NCBI RefSeq assembly: GCF_002154505.1
Contig: NZ_MUBM01000088.1
Location: forward strand, 1 to 64,000
Direction of reading: 5' to 3'
Length of the DNA: 64,000 nt
From: Streptomyces carpinensis
Lineage (GTDB): Bacteria > Actinomycetota > Actinomycetes > Streptomycetales > Streptomycetaceae
Under the pieces are notes generated by a model. It was not told where the DNA came from. It did no database searches and worked only from the letters and a program-made list of their open reading frames with translations. This document shows positions 16,425 through 22,604 of this stretch, piece by piece. The position numbers and the translations under genes are program-made. Numbering within the stretch: the stretch's first letter is position 1; each line of letters opens with the position of its first letter.

Positions 16425-17548
16425 TCGCCCACCGCCGCCAGGGTCTGCGTACCCCGTGCCACCCGCTCGGCGTCGCGCTTGGCGACCTCCTCACGGACGA
16501 TCGGGATCACGTACCGGCCGAAGTCGATGGCGTCGCCCAGCAGGTCGTAGCCGCGGGCGGAGAGGACGTCGACGCCGAGGTCGTAGTAGTCCAGCAGGGC
16601 CTGGGCGACCGTCTCCGGGGTGCCGACCAGGGCGTTGGAGTTGCCTGCGCCACCGGTGGCGGCGGCGGTCGGCGTCCACAGGGCTCGGTCGTAACGCTCC
16701 CCCGCCTCGGCGATGGCGATCAGTCGCTGCGAGCCGGTGTTCTCCGGGGCGCCGCTGCGGCGGTGGCGTGCAGGACCGGCCTCGCGCCGCTCCCGAATGG
16801 CACCGACCGTACGGTGGGCCTTCTCCCAGGCCAGTTCCTCGGTCGGGGCGATGATCGGGCGGAACGCCACCTGGATGCGCGGCACGTCGGTACGGCCCGC
16901 GGCCCTCGCGGCGGCCTTCACCTTCTCGATCTGCTCGGCGGTCTTCTCCAGGGGTTCCCCCCACAGGCAGTAGATGTCCGCCTCGGCGCCCCCAGCGGCG
17001 TGGGCGGCAGGCGACGAGCCGCCGAACGACACCTTCGGACGGGGCTGTTGAACGGGGAAGACGTCGCTGACGAAGTCGTGGAAGCGGTAGTGCTCGCCCT
17101 CGTGGTCGAAGGGCTCGTGGCTGGTCCAGATCCTCTTCACGATCCGGATGTACTCGCGGGTGCGGGCGTAGCGCTCGTCCTTGGAGAGGGTGTCGCCCTC
17201 GCGGCCCTGCTCGTGGTCGTTGCCGCCGGTGATGAAGTGCACCGTCAGCCGGCCCTCGCTGATCTGGTCGAGGGTGGCGAAGGTCTTCGCGGCGAAGGTC
17301 GGGTACGAGACGTTCGGGCGGTGGGCGAGCAGGATCTGCAGACGGTCCAGCCTGCTCGCGATGAACGCGGCGGCCGGCGCCGGATCCGGCGATCCGGAAC
17401 CGTAGGCGAACAGCACCCGGTCCCACCCGTGCTCCTCGTGCGCACGGGCGAGCCGGAGCGTGTACTCCTTGTCGAAGGCGGCGCCGGAGCGCGGGGTGGT
17501 TTCGGAGCCGTCGTTGGTGGCGGCGATGCCGAGGAACTCCACTGGCAT
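16421..17548 (-). CDS. LLM-class flavin monooxygenase (SsuD/SnaB-like), first gene of sulfur operon
   Basis: The 375-residue protein (start MPVEFLGIAATNDGSE, ATG 17548) shows the luciferase-like barrel: WDRVLFAYGSGSPDP, ILLAHRPNVSYPTFAAKTFATLDQ, VHFITGGNDHEQGREGD, VSFGGSSPAA and ADIYCLWGEP. It heads a minus-strand operon that overlaps the GNAT gene by 4 nt. The upstream frame extension to 17755 is Pro/Arg-rich and lacks family similarity. A cysteine-containing leader peptide lies 313 bp upstream (17862-17939), implying control by cysteine supply. The likely role is oxygenolytic C-S cleavage of a sulfonate or N-acetyl-S-alkylcysteine. Confidence 0.85.
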   Translation of the reverse strand: MPVEFLGIAATNDGSETTPRSGAAFDKEYTLRLARAHEEHGWDRVLFAYGSGSPDPAPAAAFIASRLDRLQILLAHRPNVSYPTFAAKTFATLDQISEGRLTVHFITGGNDHEQGREGDTLSKDERYARTREYIRIVKRIWTSHEPFDHEGEHYRFHDFVSDVFPVQQPRPKVSFGGSSPAAHAAGGAEADIYCLWGEPLEKTAEQIEKVKAAARAAGRTDVPRIQVAFRPIIAPTEELAWEKAHRTVGAIRERREAGPARHRRSGAPENTGSQRLIAIAEAGERYDRALWTPTAAATGGAGNSNALVGTPETVAQALLDYYDLGVDVLSARGYDLLGDAIDFGRYVIPIVREEVAKRDAERVARGTQTLAAVGE

Positions 17549-17861
17549 GGGAGATGGCCTTTCCTCAAGTCTTCGGTGCCGTGCCCGGACAAGCAGGGCA
17601 GCATGCGGGCACGGTGGAACAGCCCTGCGGCCCGTGCGACGGCACGCCTCGGGTGCTGGGAGAGGGGGTGAGCAGGTGTGACGACGCCGGGGCAATGGAC
17701 CTCGGCGAGGCAGGGCGGCGGCAGCGCGTGTCCGGTCTCGCAGGACCGTTCCCACGCGGGTTCAGCGCGCGTCAGCGCGGGCGTGCGACGGTGCTACGAG
17801 AGGAGGAACCGACCCGATGCGCGGTGACCGAGGGAGGCCGATCAGACAGCCCGCCGCCGCT

Positions 17862-17939
17862 TCAGGCGCAACACGCGGCGGACCACACCCGACCGAAGTC
17901 GATGTGGCCACGGGTGACCAGGCGCTGCTCGGCATTCAT
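17862..17939 (-). CDS. leaderless cysteine-containing leader peptide (sulfur attenuator), 25 aa
   Basis: A 25-codon frame begins at the ATG at 17939 and ends with TGA at 17862. Its second half, TRGHIDFGRVWSAACCA, fits the actinobacterial leader-peptide pattern RxHIDLxRV...C seen before sulfur-assimilation genes, with a CysCys pair near the end. Work in mycobacteria showed that such leaderless Cys-rich frames attenuate downstream genes in response to cysteine. It sits upstream of the LLM-GNAT operon. A promoter places transcription start at or next to the ATG, so the peptide would be translated from a leaderless mRNA. Confidence 0.75.
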   Translation of the reverse strand: MNAEQRLVTRGHIDFGRVWSAACCA

Positions 17940-17946
17940 GCAATCA

Positions 17947-17975
17947 ATTGAGCAGTACATCTCGCGTCTCGTCAA
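17947..17975 (-). promoter_or_regulatory. sigma70-type promoter of the leader peptide
   Basis: On the minus strand TTGACG (17975-17970) is separated by 17 bp from CTCAAT (17952-17947), with the leader ATG starting 7 nt after the -10 box. The geometry predicts a leaderless transcript. Confidence 0.6.
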
Positions 17976-18263
17976 CTACGGCCCGGATGCCGGACGAAGG
18001 CCGGGCAACTCCCGCGCGGTCGGCACCTGCGCGCCGTGGCCGCATACGACCGAGGAGGGACCGGCTCCGCCGCGCGTGGCAGCCGCACCGGCCGATGGTG
18101 CACACCACTACGCGCGCGGCTCCGCCCGCAGCCTGCCGCGCACACCTCTTCAGAGGCTCAAGGCGCGTGGGGCCGAACTCCGCGCCCGGATGGAGAGGGC
18201 GACCGCACTCGAGGCCCGGGCCGGCCGTCGACGGTGACCGGGGATCCCGGCCGCCGTGTGGGC

Positions 18264-18295
18264 TTCCCTACGTTTCCTATGGATTTACTAGGGAA
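18264..18295. promoter_or_regulatory. 32-bp inverted-repeat operator, site 1 (probable Rrf2 site)
   Basis: TTCCCTAC (18264-18271) and CTAGGGAA (18288-18295) flank a 16-bp centre that contains TTTCCTAT. The same architecture occurs at 20674-20705. A TTGACG -35-like hexamer follows at 18299-18304, so a bound repressor would block the promoter of the 18336 and 18646 genes. The Rrf2 gene at 20123 is the obvious candidate regulator. Confidence 0.65.
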
Positions 18296-18335
18296 GCGTT
18301 GACGTTTCCCCAGCGCGGTGCGCAGGATGAGACAC

Positions 18336-18632
18336 ATGTCCGCCGAGCTCTTCGCGACGGACGTGACACGGCCGGAGACCGGGCCGGTCGCCTACACGGA
18401 CTCACCTCCCTTGCGGCAGAGGGGAAGCGAGACCGTCCGCATCGACCCCGCGCGACATGCAGCGGCGGTGGACGGACACGAACTCGATCTCACCTACCTG
18501 GAGTTCGCGCTGTTGGAACACCTTGTTCCGTATCCCCGCCGAGTGCACTCACGCGAGCAACCGATGGTCGGCACACGGGGCTGCGACCACATCGGCGAGA
18601 GCCCCGACACCCGATCGTGCCATCGACCTTGA
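18336..18632 (+). pseudogene. truncated OmpR-type winged-helix regulator
   Basis: The 98-residue frame starts at ATG 18336 after AGGATGAG. Residues about 38-75 (VRIDPARHAAAVDGHELDLTYLEFALLEHL, then RRVHSREQ) are the first half of an OmpR/PhoB DNA-binding domain of the stand-alone streptomycete type. The recognition helix and wing that should follow (VWGxxHIGxxRTVDVHIxRLRRKL) are reduced to TRGCDHIGESPDTRSCHRP and a stop, with the Trp lost. DNA binding is therefore unlikely. The frame lies between operator site 1 and the monooxygenase gene, so it may survive only as transcribed leader. Confidence 0.65.
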
Positions 18633-18645
18633 GGAGATCATCGCC

Positions 18646-19884
18646 ATGGGCGTTGCCACTGCGCCGTCCGGCCCCACTTCGGACTCCGACCGGAACGGGC
18701 CAGGCCGTGCGCACTGGCTGCGCGTGGCCCGCGAGACGGCGGACGACCTGGCCACGGACGCAGCGGCCCGGGAGCAGGCCGGCAAGGTCCCGTTCGACGA
18801 GGTGTTCCGACTGCGCGAGGCGGGACTGCTGACGCTCCTCATCCCGGCCGAGTCGCAGGGAGGCGGCGCGGACTGGCCCACGGCCTACGCCGTGGTCCGG
18901 GAGATCGCCGCAGCCGACGGCGCGATCGGTCAACTGCTCGGCTGTCACTACTTCCTGTCGTGGAGCGCCCGGTTTCTCACCGACCCCTCCCGCGCCGCCC
19001 GGCTCGAGCGACGGTTCGCGGCGGAGCAGTGGTGCTGGGGTGGTGGTCTGGCCCGTCAGGAATTCCCTCTGACGTTGACCAGGGCTCGCGGCGGCCATGT
19101 GCTCAACGGCCGGCAGAGCTACTCCACCGGAGTCCTGGTCGCCGACCGCCTCGCCGTGCGGGCCGTGCGGGCCGTGCGGGCCGACACCGGCGAAACACTC
19201 GCCGTCGTCGTCGATCCCGCCCACCACGGCGTCGGTGTCGATGGCGACGCCGATACCTTCGGCCAGCGCCTCGCGGCCGGCGGGAGCGTGGAGTTCGACG
19301 CCGTACCGGTTGCCGCCGACGACGTACTCGGTTCCCTGTCCGCGGACGAGGACGTCCTGTCTCCCCTGACCGCCCTGGCCTCTCCGGTCGGGCGCCTCCT
19401 CTCCGTCCAGCTCCGCCTCGGCATGGCGGAGGGAGTACTCGCCGAAGCCCGGGAGTACAACCGGGTGAGTCGCTCGTCCCGGCACCCCGCCTGGCCGGGC
19501 GACTGTCCCCAGGACCCGCTGGCGCTGGCGGCTTACGGGGAGCTCACCGTCCTCACCCGCTCCGCGTCCGCACTCGCCGATCAGGCGCTGGAAGCCGTGC
19601 ACCGCGGGCTGGCACGCGGCGAAGACCTCACCTACGACGAGTACGCGGACATCTCCGTCCTCGTGGCCATGGCCGAAGCCGCCGCCTCCCGGGCCGCGCA
19701 GGAGTCCACCGCCCGCGCCCTCGACATCGTCGGCGCCCGCTCCGCGTCCTCGCGGCTGGGCTTCGACCGCTTCTGGCGCAACGCCAGGACCCACACCTTG
19801 TACGAGCCCGTCGCCCACCGGCTCCGGGATGTGGGGGACTACTTCCTCAACGGCGCGCATCCGCCGTTCGTCCTGCCTGTCTGA
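18646..19884 (+). CDS. acyl-CoA dehydrogenase-fold monooxygenase, DszC/SfnB-like
   Basis: The 412-residue protein starts at ATG 18646 after GAGGAG. It has the acyl-CoA dehydrogenase fold: an N-terminal helical domain (FRLREAGLLTLLIPAESQGGG, VVREIAAADGAIGQLLGCHY), a central beta domain (GGLARQEFPLT, HVLNGRQSYSTGVLVADRL) and a C-terminal four-helix bundle ending RFWRNARTHTLYEPVAHRL. The end motif RNARTHTLxEP is typical of the DszC/SfnB flavin monooxygenases that oxidise sulfur compounds rather than acyl-CoA. Position between sulfur genes and behind operator site 1 supports that. An imperfect RAVRAVRA repeat occurs around residue 170. Confidence 0.83.
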   Translation: MGVATAPSGPTSDSDRNGPGRAHWLRVARETADDLATDAAAREQAGKVPFDEVFRLREAGLLTLLIPAESQGGGADWPTAYAVVREIAAADGAIGQLLGCHYFLSWSARFLTDPSRAARLERRFAAEQWCWGGGLARQEFPLTLTRARGGHVLNGRQSYSTGVLVADRLAVRAVRAVRADTGETLAVVVDPAHHGVGVDGDADTFGQRLAAGGSVEFDAVPVAADDVLGSLSADEDVLSPLTALASPVGRLLSVQLRLGMAEGVLAEAREYNRVSRSSRHPAWPGDCPQDPLALAAYGELTVLTRSASALADQALEAVHRGLARGEDLTYDEYADISVLVAMAEAAASRAAQESTARALDIVGARSASSRLGFDRFWRNARTHTLYEPVAHRLRDVGDYFLNGAHPPFVLPV

Positions 19885-20122
19885 CCGTTGACCGGCCGCC
19901 GCCCCGGGAGGGCGGGGAACCCCCGGGCGGACACCCGGCCGACCAGCGCTACGTCCTCGCTGGTGTCGACGGCACCTTCAGCCATGTCATCGAGGGCGGC
20001 GACGCCTCGCACTACACCCCGCCGCGGCCAGAGGGCTCAGGGTGACCGGCCGGCGGGAACCGCCTCACCCGGTGGCCCGCCCACAGCCGATACCGACCGA
20101 AGCCGTACGGGATAATGGGCAC

Positions 20123-20581
20123 ATGCGGATCTCAGCCAGGGCGGATTACGCGGTACGTGCCGCGCTGCAACTCGCCGCGTCACGGGACGACGGTCCGATG
20201 AAAGCCGAGGCCATCGCCGACGCTCAGGACATCCCGCACAAGTTCCTCGAAGGCATCCTCAACGACATGCGCCGGGGCGGTCTCGTCCTCAGCCAGCGCG
20301 GCGGCAACGGCGGCTACCGGCTGGCCAGGCCCGCCGAGTCCATCAGCATCGCCGACGTCATCCGCGTCGTGGACGGACCGCTTGTCTCGGTGCGCGGGGT
20401 CCGCCCTCCGGAGCTGTCCTACACCGGCCCCGCCGAGTCGCTACTGCCCTTGTGGATCGCCCTGCGCTCCAACGTGCGCGCGATTCTCGATGGCGTGTCG
20501 CTGGCCGACGTCGCGGCCGCCCGACTGCCTGCCGAAGTGTCGGCGTTGAGCGACGCCCCGGGAGCGTGGGTGAACCCCTGA
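20123..20581 (+). CDS. Rrf2-family transcriptional regulator without Fe-S cysteines (CymR-like)
   Basis: The 152-residue protein begins MRISARADYAVRAALQLAA, the Rrf2 signature, with winged-helix residues DIPHKFLEGILNDMRRGGLVLSQRGGNGGYRLARP (about 41-75). It contains no cysteine at all, so it cannot bind the Fe-S cluster used by IscR, NsrR or RsrR. Cluster-free Rrf2 proteins include CymR, the cysteine-metabolism repressor of Bacillus and Staphylococcus, which senses O-acetylserine and CysK. Its location between two sulfur genes, each with the same inverted repeat upstream, makes it the likely regulator. The start is the ATG at 20123. Confidence 0.88.
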   Translation: MRISARADYAVRAALQLAASRDDGPMKAEAIADAQDIPHKFLEGILNDMRRGGLVLSQRGGNGGYRLARPAESISIADVIRVVDGPLVSVRGVRPPELSYTGPAESLLPLWIALRSNVRAILDGVSLADVAAARLPAEVSALSDAPGAWVNP

Positions 20582-20673
20582 CAGGCTGAGCGGTTCGCCA
20601 ACATCTCAGAACGCGAGATGCCCTCGTCCATGATGCGAACTCCCTCTTGGGATGGGCGCATCCTTCTGCCACG

Positions 20674-20705
20674 ATCCCTAGCAGCCAGGTAGGAAAACTA
20701 GGGAA
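20674..20705. promoter_or_regulatory. 32-bp inverted-repeat operator, site 2 (probable Rrf2 site)
   Basis: ATCCCTAG (20674-20681) and CTAGGGAA (20698-20705) with a 16-bp centre containing TAGGAAAA. Length, arm sequence and spacing equal those at 18264-18295. It ends on the first base of the leader peptide start, so it covers the expected promoter. Confidence 0.68.
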
Positions 20706-20821
20706 TGCGGGGTGGGGTCATGGGATCGCTGGACCGCACACTCCTGTTGCCGCCCCCGCTGACCTCGCGTCGCCACATCGACTTCGGCCGCACGTCCAGT
20801 GCCATGTGTCAGCCTGTCTGA
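20705..20821 (+). CDS. cysteine-containing leader peptide (sulfur attenuator)
   Basis: The frame starts at ATG 20705, overlapping the operator, or at an in-frame ATG at 20720, and ends with TGA at 20819-20821. Its C-terminal part LTSRRHIDFGRTSSAMCQPV closely matches the actinobacterial sulfur leader pattern LTSRRHIDLxRVxSAxC and the second copy at 17862-17939. It lies 299 bp before the sulfonate-binding lipoprotein gene. By analogy with Cys-rich leaders in mycobacteria it should tune the downstream gene to cysteine or charged tRNA-Cys supply. Confidence 0.75.
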   Translation: MRGGVMGSLDRTLLLPPPLTSRRHIDFGRTSSAMCQPV

Positions 20822-21120
20822 GCCGTCCGCGGAACCCGCCGACACCGCACGGAAAACCCGGTGCTGCCCCACCGTCCCACCGACTTCGGCGGGCCGGGTC
20901 ACCTTCGCCTGACAACACCGCCGGCATTCCCCACCCGCGTGCTCGACGCGCGGCACGGCTGTGACGAAGGCGCAACACCCGCTTCCCCCCAACGATTCTC
21001 AGCCCGAGACGGCATTCCTGCCGCCACGGGTCGGCGAGTCGAGCGCACAGGTGCCCACCCGTAGCCCCCGCATCGCCTTGCCGTACCTCCCTGATCGTCC
21101 ATCCTCGAGAGGACACCGAC

Positions 21121-22227
21121 GTGTCTGCCGCCAGACCGCTCACCACCCTGCGCACCATCGCCGTCATAGCGGCGCTCCCCCTCCTGCTGACCGCCTGCGG
21201 GTACGGTTCCAATTCCACCGACGACGGGAAGAAGACCGCGGTCGCGGCGGGCGCCAAGAAGCTCTCCACCGACGACGTGAAGATCGGCTACTTCCCCAAC
21301 CTCACGCACGCCACCGCTCTCGTGGGCGTCCAGGAGGGCTTGTTCCAGAGGGAGCTCGGCGGCACCACGATCAAGACCTCCACCTTCAACGCCGGCCCCT
21401 CCGAGATCGAGGCGCTCAACGCCGGTTCCATCGACATCGGCTGGATCGGCCCCTCCCCCGCCATCAACGGCTACACCAAGTCGGGCGGCAAGAACTTGCG
21501 GATCATCGGCGGTTCCGCCTCCGGCGGCGTGAAGCTGGTCGTGAACCCGAAGAGAATCAAGTCCCTGAAGGACGTCAAGGGCAAGAGGATCGCCACGCCG
21601 CAGCTCGGCAACACCCAGGACGTCGCATTCCTCAACTGGATCGCCGGCCAGGGCTGGAAGGTCGACGCCCCGAGCGGCAAGGGCGACGTCTCCGTCGTCC
21701 GCACCGACAACAAGATCACTCCGGACGCCTACAAGTCCGGCTCCATCGACGGCGCCTGGGTGCCCGAACCCACCGCGTCCAAGCTGGTCGCCGAAGGCGC
21801 GAAGGTACTGCTCGACGAGTCGACACTGTGGCCCGCCGAGAAGTTCGTGATCACGAACATCGTCGTGCGGCAGGACTTCCTCAAGAAGCACCCGGACGTC
21901 GTCGAGGCCGTGCTGCGCGGCTCGGTGAAGACCAATGAGTGGATCAACGCCAACCCCGAGAAGGCGAAGGCGTCCGCCAACACGGCGCTGGAGAAGCTGT
22001 CGGGCAAGGCACTGCCCGCAGACGTCATCGACCCGGCCTGGAAGTCCATCACCTTCCTCGACGACCCGCTGGCCTCGACTCTCGACACCGAGGCGGAGCA
22101 CGCGGTGACGGCCGGCCTGCTGGACAAGCCCGACCTGAAGGGCATCTACGACCTCACGCTGCTCAACAAGGTCCTCAAGGCCGAGGGCAAGGAAAACGTC
22201 GACGACGCCGGTCTCGGCGCCAAGTAG
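21121..22227 (+). CDS. ssuA: sulfonate-type ABC transporter substrate-binding lipoprotein
   Basis: The 368-residue protein starts with GTG and has a lipoprotein signal ending LPLLLTAC (lipid Cys26). The mature part has the SsuA/TauA/NrtA pattern: KIGYFPNLTHATALVGVQEG, FNAGPSEIEALNAGSIDIGW, GPSPAINGY and GAWVPEPTASKLV. It should capture aliphatic sulfonates or related organosulfur compounds at the membrane. No permease or ATPase gene follows: downstream are a recombinase scrap, a strong hairpin and a phosphatase. It must use a distant transporter or be a relic. Expression is probably controlled by the leader peptide and operator upstream. Confidence 0.87.
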   Translation: MSAARPLTTLRTIAVIAALPLLLTACGYGSNSTDDGKKTAVAAGAKKLSTDDVKIGYFPNLTHATALVGVQEGLFQRELGGTTIKTSTFNAGPSEIEALNAGSIDIGWIGPSPAINGYTKSGGKNLRIIGGSASGGVKLVVNPKRIKSLKDVKGKRIATPQLGNTQDVAFLNWIAGQGWKVDAPSGKGDVSVVRTDNKITPDAYKSGSIDGAWVPEPTASKLVAEGAKVLLDESTLWPAEKFVITNIVVRQDFLKKHPDVVEAVLRGSVKTNEWINANPEKAKASANTALEKLSGKALPADVIDPAWKSITFLDDPLASTLDTEAEHAVTAGLLDKPDLKGIYDLTLLNKVLKAEGKENVDDAGLGAK

Positions 22228-22251
22228 CGACAGCCGGACCGATGAGTTCCG

Positions 22252-22335
22252 CGTCGCATCGAGGACATCGATGGACTTGTGACCCATCCGCTCCGCCACG
22301 TCGGTGGCCGGTGTCCCGTTGCCGCGACTCAAACC
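22252..22335 (-). pseudogene. tyrosine recombinase C-terminal scrap
   Basis: The minus strand reads SRGNGTPATDVAERMGHKSI then DVLDAT, resembling the end of phage-type integrases (GvPAtxVAerlGHksvdVL), which carry the GH motif just before the catalytic Tyr. Only about 28 codons are readable and the Tyr box is missing. It marks a possible recombination junction where the rest of the sulfonate transporter operon would be expected. Confidence 0.4.
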
Positions 22336-22384
22336 GCTTGAGGGTGGGAAAGCCGACCGCGCCGGCGCCCAGTGATCCTCCGGC

Positions 22385-22433
22385 GGCCGTGCTCACCTGG
22401 CCGGCAACGGCCCCCGGCCAGGTGAGCACGGCC
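22385..22433. terminator. 20-bp perfect inverted repeat, probable hairpin terminator
   Basis: GGCCGTGCTCACCTGGCCGG (22385-22404) is the exact reverse complement of 22414-22433, with a 9-nt loop. A 20-bp perfect stem is exceptional. It lies 157 bp after the lipoprotein stop and would end transcription in either direction, as U-free hairpins often do in actinobacteria. Recombination relic is the alternative. Confidence 0.6.
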
Positions 22434-22604
22434 CCACCGGTCGCGGCATTTCCTCACTGTCCGTGTTCACCACGCCATCCGCTGGTGTGGGCGCGGCGCC
22501 CCCTGGTGTTATTGAATGAGGTGTGCGGTCAGGGATCTCGGGGCCCCGCCGCACGGGTCCGAACACGGCCCCGGCGCTGCGCCGGGGATTGCTGAGAGAG
22601 CCGC

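Noticed and set aside
17938-18237. 99-codon plus-strand frame starting at an ATG opposite the leader peptide
   Set aside because: Low-complexity, no ribosome site, and it overlaps the promoter and leader on the other strand.
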